Shown here piece after piece: positions 40,950-51,711 of a stretch of DNA of 64,000 bases. The position numbers and the translations under genes were made by a program. How positions within the stretch are numbered: the first letter of the stretch is position 1; each line of letters opens with the position of its first letter. The notes under the pieces were generated by a model. That model did no database searches, was not told the DNA's origin, and saw only the letters and a program-made list of their open reading frames with translations. This stretch comes from Isoetes taiwanensis (Eukaryota; Streptophyta; Lycopodiopsida; Isoetales; Isoetaceae): NCBI GenBank assembly GCA_021234155.1, contig JAJEKV010000013.1, positions 4,150,028 through 4,214,027 of the forward strand, in the 5' to 3' direction.

Positions 40950-41876
40950 CTTGGAACCTTTAGTCAATTTAGGGAGCCAATAAAGTGGGCGGTTGAATTT
41001 GGGTTTGACTCTCAGGTGCATGTGACGCTGGCTCCCCCAGTGCCAAATTCTTGTATAGTAAATTATTATGGCGAATTAGTTTTAATGTGATATTTTGGGT
41101 GGCTATTTAGAGTCTCTAGCTGCTTGGTTTGGTCCGCCACAAGAAATGGGGATTTCCAGTTCATTTGCTAAAGTGCAGCTCCCGGCCTTGGTCGCATCGG
41201 AGTTCATGCTTCCACAGCATGCTTTACGCGTCTTATATTCTTAGATAGCAAATGCATATTTAAACATGATTACAACTCATGTTAAAGTGTTTTCATCCTG
41301 TATGTTGGCATGACAACAGTAGCTACATGGTTAATTTGCATGTGAACTTAGGGTTTTTGGGTTGCCCCTAGAGGACAAACCCTCTTTTATGTGGGTTTGT
41401 GGCATATCCAAGTATATGCTAGCATATGCCTAAGATATGCTGGTGACTGCTCCAAAATAGCTGTAACTGGCAGTCAGCCCCCTGTTTAACATCGTATCCA
41501 TGGCGATCTCTTCCTCACAGAGCATTTTCATTTAGCAATCTTGTCTGTCTAAGGCCTTTGCGAATAAAGTTGTAGATCTCCTCGCAAGACTCTGAACTGC
41601 ATGCTGCAGCTGGCCGTCTCAGAAGAATATGCTCGGCCAAGAACTCGAGATTGCATGCCGGACCACGAAGCTGAAGAGCAACTTGTCCTTCTCTGATTCC
41701 TGGCTAGTAGACCCATGATGTTCATCATCAGCACGATCAATTTTGTTTTCTTTGTATTTTATGAGGCAGCCCGTTGGTGGCTTTCCACTTTTTGACATGC
41801 CCTTTTGGTGGCTTTGCCCATTTCGGTTGAGGAACGTGTCTTTGCCATTAAAAACCTCCGAGCTGTTTTGGTCTTC
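40950..41876. other. No gene seen
   Basis: Sequence of mixed composition between the palindrome array and the ATP synthase pseudogene. Short frames only. Confidence 0.35.
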
Positions 41877-41878
41877 AC

Positions 41879-41955
41879 TAGAGAATAAACTCTTCATGTT
41901 CTGCATTTTGTGGAAATAAAGAATAAAGAATAAACTCTTCATGTTCTGCATTCAT
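41879..41955. repeat. Two-copy tandem duplication, about 50 bp
   Basis: 'gaataaactcttcatgttct' + 'gcatt' occurs at about 41882 and 41930, separated by 'ttgtggaaataaagaataaa'. Confidence 0.7.
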
Positions 41956-41969
41956 ATTCATGTTTTGGT

Positions 41970-42300
41970 TCATCAGGTCGAAGTGGAAGCAGACATGGTA
42001 ATACTTGCTGCTTTAAGTGGTCAAATGGGAATTTTACCTGGATATCCCTCCACCATAGCAGAACTTAAGCCAGGATCCTGTCAATATATGATGGAGAAGC
42101 AGTAAGATGCAGTATTTTATGAGTGAAGGATTTGCTTTAATCTGTGCCAATTTTGTGACTTTTATCCTGGCTTTAGAGGCTGCTCCACTAGATAGATTTG
42201 ATCCTGAGGAAGTTAAGCCAAGATTGACAAAGTTTACCCAAAAACTAAATACAGCTATTACACACCTTGATTAAGCTCAAATTGGAGTTGAGGTTTGCTT
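41970..42300 (+). pseudogene. Mitochondrial ATP synthase delta-prime (epsilon-type) subunit, pseudogene fragment
   Basis: The first frame (41970 to about 42100) reads [20 protein letters not shown] then [13 protein letters not shown]. After a stop and frame change near 42103-42113 it continues QYFMSEGFALICANFVTFIL and ALEAAPLDRFDPEEVKPRLT, then KFTQKLNTAITHLD, stop, AQIGVEV. This is the beta-sandwich and helical C-terminus of the plant F1 delta-prime subunit, which sits in the central stalk of the mitochondrial ATP synthase. The coding is continuous with no intron, as in a retro-copied sequence, but the N-terminal targeting region is absent and there are at least two disabling changes. Confidence 0.75.
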
Positions 42301-42640
42301 CCACTGCCTACCGGCTTCTCTGTTTCAGACTGTGCATAGCTTCAGTTCAAAGAATCGATTGCCTTTTATCCACTGGGACATCTCTGTGAAAGTTTTGCCT
42401 TTTTGCTTTTGAAACGACGAATGTAATGTGAATGTCTTGCTTTCTTCTTCCATGCTATAATGTTCTTACTTCGCTGTCTTTACAGGAATTTATGAACATG
42501 AAACGTTTGGCTATTGTCTCTATTATTATCATGTCATAGTAGCAGGTTCGATGCAAACATCATTGGGCCTTTGATTACATTTACAGGTCAATTAACTATA
42601 AGCTTATCCATGAGCAGAAAGCTCTGGCACTGATTATAGC
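42301..42640. other. No gene seen
   Basis: Sequence between the ATP synthase pseudogene and the L1 insertion. It may contain former 3' UTR of the pseudogene, since 'cagactgtgcatagcttcag' continues without a break, but nothing decisive is visible. Confidence 0.35.
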
Positions 42641-43662
42641 AGGAATTATGTTGAATGATTTTTTTTTTAAGGACTTGAGCCTTTATTATCCAGAGAAAGT
42701 TACAGAGTACAATGGGGACTAATAACTCAGTGGAGAGAATGTCCACCAGAGCAAAACCACCCCACTCAAATACACCATCTAAACAATATGAAGAGCAAGC
42801 AAAAACTCATAAGTAAGTATGAATCTGAAGATAGTGCTCCCAAATACGGCTCTTCACCTCATTAGCAATTGATGAGCACCTAAACGCTTTGACAATTCGT
42901 TGTTGGGCATCAAGAAGGATCTGTGCATCTGAACAAGCAAGACCTTTGAATATGAGAAGATTCCTTCTTTTCCAAATGGACCAGATGATCCAAACAGAAG
43001 CTAAATGAAACGCCCTTTTTGCCAAATTATCCCAACTACTTGGATAGACTGCTAGTAACAGCTGCTGGCTATTCAAATTGCAATGAAAGAGGCCTTGAAG
43101 CCACAATCAAGCATGTCTGACATGTCTACATAGGAAGAAGCAATGCTCAATTGTCTCGTCCCTCTGTGCACATAAGGGACAAAGTGCAGATACCTCTGGA
43201 CGAAATCTGTGCACCAGAATATTAACGCGTAGGCAACGATGAGTGACTTGCCACCATAAAACAAATACTTTGGGATGGAGTAGTTTATCCCATACCCATT
43301 TCCATACTGCTTTCTGCCAATCCCTGGGAATGACCAAAGGCCACTTGGACGAAGGAGGCAAGACGTCAGCATCAAGCAAGACCTTGTACATGGAATTCAC
43401 CAACTTATCTGCTTTGACATGCTCATGAACCACCCAAGACTGGGGGTCATCCACTTGTGCTACTGGAGGAAGAATTGAGGACACCTTCTGCCAAATAGCT
43501 CGATCCCACCTTAAAAGGAGGAACTTAGCTCTAAACTCCTCCCATGTCAGCAACTGCCTTTGATTATTATACCAATCAGATATCATATGCACACCTGCTG
43601 CTCTCCATCGACGCTGCGTCAATGGGTGGACTGAAGCAACCAGAGGAATTATGTTGAATGAT
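42641..43662 (-). mobile_element. Plant L1 LINE fragment with 19-bp target-site duplication
   Basis: The insert occupies 42660-43643 on the minus strand. Its 3' end is a poly(A) run (TTTTTTTTTAA on the plus strand at 42660-42670). It is flanked by identical 19-bp copies of 'aggaattatgttgaatgat' (42641-42659 and 43644-43662). The frame 43643-42807 holds the zinc-binding zf-RVT domain found at the C-terminus of plant L1 RTs: HPKVFVLWWQVTHRCLRVNI, then ALCPLCAQRDETIEHCFFLC (CxxC...HxxxxxC). It has one in-frame TGA at 43107-43109. 5'-truncated. The intact target duplication suggests a fairly recent insertion, younger than the sequence around it. Confidence 0.85.
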
Positions 43663-44598
43663 GATTTGCCAAAAGGTTTGTATCTTTTAGATATCATCTT
43701 ATTCCCTGTTATGCATGCAAACATAGGACAAGGATGCTCAGCAGCTCTTTTTAGAAATGGCTTAGAAGAATATAGTCTTTTAGAAGATGCCGATTGTACT
43801 TGACTTCATGTTCTACATGACTGGCATAAGGTCATGGTGGCCTTTGTGAGTGCATGCAGATGACTATCAACATTAGAAAAGTTCAAATTCTGTGCAAACT
43901 TGCTACAGATCCAAAGATTTTCTTAGCATGATGTAATGTGTGATTTCGAGATACAAAAGATGTTGGATATCTCTTCTTTTATGCACATGTATTTCATAGT
44001 ACAAAGATATTGCTTCTGTGAAACGATGAATTTTGTTAAGAGTCCTTAGTGAAACCATGATGTCTTTTTGTAGAAATACTTAACTAATTTTCTATTATCG
44101 CAGAAAGAGTTTCCCAATGATGAATGCAATAGAGAAAATAGCGAAATGTCAGTGTTCTGCATCATAACCATAAGCCTTCATTTGGTCCATCACAGCAACC
44201 TACTTTTGCTTTTTGATATTTTGCACATGCTTCAAAGTTCAGAGGGCAGCAAATTGTGTAGCACACATCTCCACCTTCCACCCAGGCTCCATTAAATCCA
44301 CACCGTTTACCTGTCCTCAGATGTCCCTCAAATCTCAAAAGTCTGCAGCCATAGACAAAGAATATGCTACAATATTTTTAAATCGTGGCCCTCTATCGAT
44401 CACTCCCCACACTCCCCAAGGATTGCGCCTTAAAAAGGGTTAGAAACATTCTGTGAGTAATAAATACGAAGTGTAAAAAATGGCTGGTACAAATGGATAA
44501 CCCTAAAATGCTACGTGTCCACAAAACAAAGAAGAACCGTTAGTGAATATTTTAGAGGAATCTTTTCTATAGCAATTATCACTAATATATTTATAGGT
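43663..44598. other. No gene supported
   Basis: Sequence between the L1 insertion and the duplicated segment. A 76-residue frame at 44213-44443 has no recognisable content. Confidence 0.35.
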
Positions 44599-47122
44599 AT
44601 AACGTGCCTCTCGTGATATAATGCCTATTTATATGTAATATTGATCATAGCTGTTAAATTACTTGGTCAACCGCTATGATGTTGCCAGTAGGCATGGGCC
44701 CATGCATGGGTCATCCATGTGCATGAAAATTAGGGCAAGCAATCTCGGTCGCTGATTAGAAAAAATGGGCAAGATTCTCATCCGTTGAAATGTTATAAGA
44801 AGGTGCTAAGAAGGTGCATTTTTTTAACGTTAATGAGACAATTAATGTATTGACTTTTTAAGAAGCTTCATTTTCTTAACCGCCTTCAAATAGTAGAGGG
44901 GTCGGATGAAGGTGGGGTCCACGCCATCAAATTCCTCTCATCGAGAACTTTCCAAGGAGTGGTGCATTGGCATCGTTCCATCGCAATTGGTGCCAATGTA
45001 ATCGAATTCTAAAGGAATCTTTGGGAATCTTCGTAAAATGCTTGAGAACCTAAGGGAATCTTGATGAAATCTTGGAGAATTTGGAGAATCTAAGGGAATT
45101 TAAGAGAAGCTACATAGAATCCTGGAGGACCCAAGGGAATTTAGCAAAATATTTATAAAATTCTTGAAAATCTAGAGGAACCTCGATGGGAGCTTGGAGA
45201 ATCTAGGGGAATCTATACAGAATCCAAAGGGATCTAGGAGAATCTACATACAATCTTACAAAATATAGAGGAAGTTTGGGATAATCTTTGAGAAGCTAGA
45301 GGAATCTCAAGAGAATCTTAAGGAATCTAAGGGAATCTTTATAGAATCCAAGGGAATCTTAGAGAATCTACATAGAATCTTGAAAATCTAAGGGAACTTC
45401 AGGGAATCTTAGTGGAATCTAAGGGAATCTCAAGGGGATGTTTGGGAATCTAAGGGAATCTTCATAAAATGCTTGAGAATCTAAGGGAATCTTGATAGAA
45501 ACTTGGAGAATTTAAAGAACCTACGGGAATTTAAGAGAATCCACATAGAATCTTGGAGGACCCAAGGGATTCTAGCAGAATCTTTAGACCTTGGAGAATC
45601 TAGGGCAATCTTTACAGAGTCCAAAGGAATCTAGGAGAATCTATATACAATCTTATAAAATCTAGAGGAAATTTGGGATAATCTTTGAAAATATAGGAGA
45701 ATCTCAAGAGAACCTTAAGGAATCTATGGGAATGTCAAGAAAATCTAAGAGAATATTCATAAAATCTTTGAGAATCTCGAGGATTTTTTCGTGAATCTTG
45801 GAGAATGTAAGAGGTTCTTTACGGAATCTTCATTGGAGGTTCTTTATAGAATCTTCATTGGATGGCCCAGTACCACCATACCACTTGTATAGCTTAGATA
45901 GATATACGACCTATCCCGTTAAGGTTTGAAGGGTTTAGACAAGTTACGGTGTAGTAAAGCCTTCATATAGCCTATGTAAGTTTTTACCAGTCCTGAAAAA
46001 TGCTGTCATCCCTTAAGCGCCGACCATACTAGGTGGTTTCGGCTTGAAGTTTTTGAAGCTTACAAACGATCTTACAGGGTGCAAATTGTTCCTTTGTGGT
46101 AAGGAATCGATTCTTTGCATATCAAAGATTTTGTTCTGGATTATTTTAAGGTTTGAATGATCATCCACTATCATCTTTTTGTCCTCCACCTTTTATTTCA
46201 CAATCTGTATTTTATTCACTGCACTGTTTTGATGAATCTTCATATAGATGCATTGTAAGCTTCCACGTCTACACCATGCAGCAAGATGGCAGCAAGACTG
46301 TTCTCTGCTCGCTTTCTTTCTTCCTCTCAAGTATTGAATGCTGTCAATTAAGAATAGTAGAGAGGTAGGTCTCAAACCGTGCCATATTGATCGAATTGAA
46401 ATTGCACTACCTGATTGGTCGTTGTGCCTGTTTATTGCCTTATTTTTAGCAGAAAAAGTGTTTAGATTGTTTCTAGATTTGGGGCTGAAACAGGGGCAAT
46501 CAAGCAGATTGATGCTACCATAGCTACAGATATAATGCTCCGAATTTGGTGCTCGCAGAGCACATCCTGTGGCAGATCCTGCATCCCTGGTGTCCCAAAC
46601 TACCCTAGAATGTTCCGCAGACAACTATTAGCTTGCCGTATAATCTATTCCTGCATACCATAGCAGTTTGAAGTGGGTGTGTCAAACTGGCCAGTGTAAC
46701 ATCACGAATTGATAATATAATGGTTAATGTTATGGAAGTAAATTACTGGTTTTCATTTCGTATACATTTTATAATCTTATTGAATTGTTCTATGTATTCT
46801 CTACCTGCATTTCTTGCAGAATTAACTTCAGCTAAGCAATTATAATCGTCTTCCATAGAAACTTATAATCCCGTGTCCAAAATGTGTTCTGAACTCACAA
46901 CTGTTATATCCTCGCATTAAAAAACTAAACAATTGAGCTTCTAACCGATCAGCTCGCAGAATTGCAAGATCTCCTCGGCTATTCCACAGCTTTCGGCAAG
47001 AAGCTTATGGGATTCCTTGCTCCAGTCCGAAAAATCCCAGCTCCAGTCGCTCAACACTAGTAAAGTAGTAACTGTCAAGTTTTGCTTCAAGAAGGCTATG
47101 ATACCATGATAGATAGATCAGA
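44599..47122. repeat. Duplicated segment D, copy 1
   Basis: 2.5 kb collinear with 57423-59990, from 'ataacgtgcctctcgtgata' to 'accatgatagatagatcaga'. The left third is unique AT-rich sequence, the middle (about 44990-45860) is a degenerate satellite, and the right part (46190-46625) has a conserved open stretch on the minus strand with no recognisable domain. The minus-strand sequence tggtatcatagcc (47094-47106) near the right end resembles an initiator-Met tRNA primer-binding site. The gypsy element starts directly after 47122. Confidence 0.85.
44990..45860. repeat. Degenerate 'gaatctaagggaatctt' satellite, copy 1
   Basis: Dozens of units of about 17-21 bp with the core AATCT(A/T)(A/G)GGGAATCT. 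Variants such as 'ttggagaatctaggggaatc' and 'ccaagggaatcttagagaat' follow in the same order in both copies of the segment, so the array diverged before the segment was copied. Confidence 0.85.
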
Positions 47123-47381
47123 GGCAATGCCCAAGGAAAAGAGGCAGGCAATGCCCAAGGAAAAGAGGCAGGAGTGCATAGAAAAGCAGCTTTGCTTCAG
47201 GTGTTTCCAGCCAGGCCACAGGACAGCGAACTGCCCCTACGTCATGAGTGCAGCGCTAGTGAAGTTGGAAGATTGGGACACTCCGTCTGACGACGACGGC
47301 GAGGCAGCCCGCGACTATATTCATGGTGAGTGTCATATCTTTGCCGCAATAGACCAGAGCAAAGCGAGAGAACCAAGATAA
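47123..47381 (+). pseudogene. gag, C-terminal part with CCHC zinc knuckle
   Basis: The frame to 47381 contains CFRCFQPGHRTANC, the nucleocapsid-type CCHC motif that binds element RNA, followed by an acidic stretch. A 24-bp unit ('ggcaatgcccaaggaaaaga') is repeated twice just before it (47122-47169). The N-terminal capsid part is absent, and the frame stops before the protease. Confidence 0.8.
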
Positions 47382-47384
47382 GGT

Positions 47385-47902
47385 AATTTCCAGTAGGGGA
47401 AGGCCAAGGCCAAGTCCTTCATAGTCCTGATAGACTCGGGAAGTAGCCATAACTTCGCATCCCCCAGAATGGTTGAGATGTTGAAGTTGAAACCACTAAA
47501 GTCGAAGCCGAGGCCCGTTGTCTTAGCAAGTGGAGCAGCAAAGGCGGGCAAGCAAGAGAATTAACCGACATCGACTTGCGGGGATTAATATCCGGATGGG
47601 GCGAAGTAATGGGCATTGGCAAGTATGACTTGATCATAGGAATGGAGTACCTTGGACCAGCGGGGGCCATCATTGATTGTGGAAAGCGGAAGGTGACCCT
47701 TCACAGCGCCCGGACGGCAAGATCATTGAGATCCGCAGGTAAAGAAGTTGTTCCCATCATGCAGTGTATATCTAGTAAACGGCTGCTCAAGTGCATCAAG
47801 AGCGAGCAGGTAGCATACATCTTCAAGCTTGAGATTGAAGAGCCCGAGTCAGAAGAGAGCAAAGAAGACAAGGTGCTTTCGGCAAGTTGCCCAAGCAAAT
47901 AG
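47385..47902 (+). pseudogene. Retropepsin-type aspartic protease region
   Basis: VLIDSGSSHNFASP at about 47424-47466 holds the catalytic DSG motif. After a frame change, 47576-47902 gives KYDLIIGMEYLGPAGAIIDC, the second conserved segment of plant gypsy proteases. The frame stops before RT. Processing of the gag-pol product would be its role. Confidence 0.75.
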
Positions 47903-48059
47903 CTAAGTTGATTACGAGTTCCACGATCTCTTTCGGATGAGATCGAGCACCTCCCCTCCTTAGGGAGTCGAGTGTGAGATAGCTTTTCGAGCCCGGGAAT
48001 GAAGCGGGAATGAAGCCGGCAAGCAAGGCCCCATATAGAATGGCGACGCAGAGGGGCCG

Positions 48060-49924
48060 AGCTAAAGAAGCAATTGCAGGAGTTGCTCGACCTAGGCTTC
48101 ATTAGACCTAGCGTCTCACCATTTGGAGTGCCCATTCTTTTTGTCAAGAAGAAGGATGGCAGTTTGAGGATGTGCATAGATTATAGGCAGCTGAACAAGC
48201 ACACCATCAAGAACAAGTATGCGCTTCCCAGATCGGATTACTTGATGGATCAGCTCCAAGGGGCAAAGGTCTTCTCCAAAATCGACTTAAGGTCAGGCTA
48301 TCATCAGATCCGGATAAAGGAAGAAGATATTCATAAAACCGCGTTCAGAATGCGGTATGGGCACTATGAGTTCACGGTAATGCCTTTCGGCTTATCGAAC
48401 GCCCCAGCAACATTCATGAGGCTCATGAACGACATCTTCAGGGAGTTCTTAGACACCTTTGTGATAGTATTCTTTGACGACATTTTGGTGTATAGCAGAT
48501 CCCTTGAAGAACACGTACAACACTTAAGGAGAGTGCTGGAGAAGTTGAAGAGGCACCAGTTGTACGCCAAGTTGTCGAAGTGCCACTTCGCAATGGAGAA
48601 GGTGGAATACCTGGGTCATGTGATCTCAGCAGAAGGAATCTCGACGGATCCCGCCAAGATCAAAGCAGTGATTCAGTGGCCGGCACCGAAGAATGTCCAT
48701 GAGGTCAGAAGTTTTCTCGGCCTAGCAGGGTACTACAGGAAGTTTGTGAAGAACTTTGCTAAGATAGCGGCCCCGCTAACAGACTTGACGAGGGCGGAAA
48801 AGGTGAAAGATTGGGCAGACCATTGGCACAAGAAAGCCCAAGCAGGGTTTGAATTGTTGAAGGAAGCTTTGACAACCGCCCCAGTCTTAACCCTGCCAGA
48901 CCCAGAGAAAGATAAGCTTGTGGCGACAGACGCGAATAAGATAGCCACAGGTGCAGTGCTCATGCAGGAAGAGAGTGTGGTAGCGTATGATTCCAGGAAG
49001 ATGAACGACGCCGAAACGCGCTACCTGACCCATGATCAGGAATTGCTTGCGGTTGTCAGGGCATTAAGAATTTGGAGGCACTACCTCTTGGGAAGGAAGT
49101 TTCAATTGGACACAGATCATCAGAGCCTCCAGTATGTATTCACGCAACCACACCTTAACCTGAGGCAGCGAAGGTGGATGGAGTTCCTCGAAGAATATGA
49201 CTTTGATATAGTCTACAAGCCGGGGAAGCTCAATGTGGTAGCGGATGCGCTTTCAAGGCATCCCCTGACAACTAGAGTGCATTGCAATGCAATTTCGATG
49301 CTCTCCAGCGACTTCGGGAAGAAGATTGAAGAATCCTTGCCAACAGATGTGGACTTCAAGGAAGTATGGGCAAGCTTATGTAGGGAAGCAAGAACAGATA
49401 AGGAGCGAGAAGCCTTCAAACATTATAAGAAGGAAGGCAACATGTTATACCATAAGAACAAGTTGTGCGTGCCGGAATCATCAGGTGTAAGGAAGTTGAT
49501 CCTCCACGACACGCACAACAGTCCAATAGCTAGCAATGCGGGATTCATGAAGACATATTTTAAAGTGTGCAGCAGCTATTATTGGCCAGGAATGAAGAAG
49601 CAGGTAGCTCGCTACATCAAGGAATGTCAGCTATGCCAACAGACGAAGGCAGAGCAGCTTCGAATTCCAGGGGCATTGGAGCCATTAGCAGTGCCAAACG
49701 CTAAGTGGGAGGTCATCAGCATGTACTTCATAACAGGGCTTCCAAGGACTGTAAGAGGAAAGGATGCTTTGATGGTAGTGGTCGACAAGTTGTCAAAGAT
49801 GGCACATTTTGTGCCTTGCGGGCCACGTATTACCGGCTATGGATACTGTGAAGCTCTTCACCAAAGAAATCTTCAGCTTCATGGCATGCCAAGGGAGATT
49901 ATCTCCCGAGATCGAAGTTCATGA
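48060..49924 (+). pseudogene. pol: reverse transcriptase, RNase H, integrase N-terminal part
   Basis: The frame 48074-49924 (616 residues) includes RT ([34 protein letters not shown]; the catalytic FFDDILVYS), then RNase H ([27 protein letters not shown]) and integrase. In the integrase zinc-binding region the second His position reads NAGF, while [12 protein letters not shown] keeps both Cys. In the catalytic core the first acidic residue is lost ([11 protein letters not shown], where the family has SMDFITG). A frameshift ends the frame at 49924 just at the second Asp region. RT is intact by eye; the integrase is not. Confidence 0.9.
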
Positions 49925-50816
49925 GTGCCTTTTGGCAAGACCTCTTTGCGACAATTCAGACGAAGCTATCCATGAGCGGCCTATCGTCCCTCAGACGGAT
50001 GGCCAAACGGAGCGGACCAACAGGATTTTGGAGGATATGCTACGAAACTATGTCTGGAACAAGCAAGGTATGTGGGAAGAATTTATTCACTTGGTGGAGT
50101 TTGCGTATAATAGCACCAAGCAGGGAATCATCCCAAATGTCACCGTTTATGATCAACTACTGCTATCAATGCCTAACTCCGGACACTTGGCACAATCCGT
50201 GTCAAAAGTAGAGGTTTTATGGCGAGATGTTGTCCGACATGCGGCCAGTTTCGTGGAAGAAGTTCGAGGGTATCTTCCGGCAAAGAAGGAGTCGACAAAA
50301 GAGCATCGCCGACAAGCATCGGACAGTCAGAGAGTTCCAAGTTGGAGATGATGTATGGCTCAAGATCAAGGTAAAGCAGGCGAAGCTCCGCATCGGTAAT
50401 TGTAAGAAGCTTGCTCGGGTGTGGGCTGGACCCTTCGGAATAGTCAAGAGAATAGGTAATCAATCCTACTGCATTGGATCTACCAAAGACACCTAAAGAT
50501 TCATAAGGTCTTCCACGTGAGTTTGTTGAAGAAGCATACTCCAAATCCGCATTTAAGTCTTGGACACTCAACGTTGTTGGAAATGACGAGGAGGAGCAAC
50601 CTGGAAATAGTTCGCAATTGATTCTTGATAAAGCCTTCAAGAAAACAAGGAGATCGAGTTTCTCCAATATTTGGTCAAGTGGAAACACTTGCCGTGGGAA
50701 GAGCGACATGGGTACTTAAGAAAGATCTAGTAAAGCAGTACCCACAGTTTATGGAGCAATGGGACGGCAAGGTCATCTCCGAAGAAATCGGCTCAGGCAT
50801 GTCGATTTGTGTAGAT
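49925..50816 (+). pseudogene. pol: integrase C-terminal part and chromodomain-like tail
   Basis: Several frames together give PQTDGQTERTNRILEDML (third catalytic acidic residue, E in QTER), VGDDVWLKIKVKQAKLRIGN with WAGPFGIVKRIGNQSY (the GPF/Y module), then a chromodomain-like stretch spread over two frames (LVKWKHLPWEE, ATWVLKKDLVKQYPQFMEQW) ending at about 50819. Frame changes near 49924, 50350, 50500 and 50700 show decay. The tail suggests the chromovirus branch of Ty3/gypsy. Confidence 0.8.
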
Positions 50817-50819
50817 TAA

Positions 50820-51711
50820 TTCTATGTGTAGTTAAGATTAATCTATGCATGCAACCTATGCTAGGTATGGGTTGCATGCATTGTTACCGATGATGAGACC
50901 ACTACGGTGATCTCTAGGGCGTGGTGGAATGTCAATGTAGGCATGACCGCGTTTCCGCTTGGATGAGTGGAAGGTAGATTAGAAAGCCTACTTCTGTTCT
51001 ACGGAAGTAGACGACCTCGAGAGAAAGGAGGTCATTAAGGAATGCATTGATAGGAAAGGCACCTCTAGCCCCATATATGCATTGATAGGAGGAATCTGTC
51101 CTTCACGCCCCATATACGGGAAGGACCTATCCTCCACGTTGGGCAACTAAAGGTGTAGGCATGAGCGGCATATAGGCATATAGGCGCTGTCTCCATGGCC
51201 ACGATGGAAGAATCACCTTCTTCCTACGCCGGGAGATTAGCCATGCATCCATGTAGATAGGTGGGGTGGTCACCATATAACCAAAATTTTATTAATAATT
51301 AAATGGTACTAACGTAGTGTCAACCTGCAAGCCAATAGAGCGCTCCGGAGGGCAAGGAGGTCGAGCTACGAAGACTTGAAACACAAATTTTGTTGGAATG
51401 TGTTGCAAGGAATGAAGAGTACCTCGAAGGATAAGTATATATATGAATGAGATATTAAAATTTTGATAAACTAAATTGTCGTGATAAGTGAAACTATTGA
51501 GTAACTTGTTTAATGATGTTACGAATTGATAAGTTATTTCATAAGATAATGGCATAATAATGTTCTAAAAATATTACCTTAAGGTAATCGTAATAAATGT
51601 GTAAGTATTATAGTAGTATATTGTATGCATCAGGTTGATTGCAGGTTAAGAGGATTCCAAGGTGGGGAGAACCACGATGCTGCGGACAACATCATTTCAA
51701 GGTGGGGAGAA
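50820..51711 (+). other. 3' non-coding region of the gypsy element with a duplicated polypurine tract
   Basis: About 0.9 kb between the last pol codons and the LTR. It is conserved, reversed, in the element at 8526-20078. It contains 'ccaaggtggggagaa' at 51657-51671 and again 'caaggtggggagaa' at 51698-51711, the latter abutting the LTR start TGTGACG. Confidence 0.75.

Noticed and set aside
46193-46624. 143-residue minus frame conserved in both copies of segment D
   Set aside because: Conservation is explained by the duplication; the frame is shortened in the second copy and matches nothing recognised. Kept only as a note under segment D.
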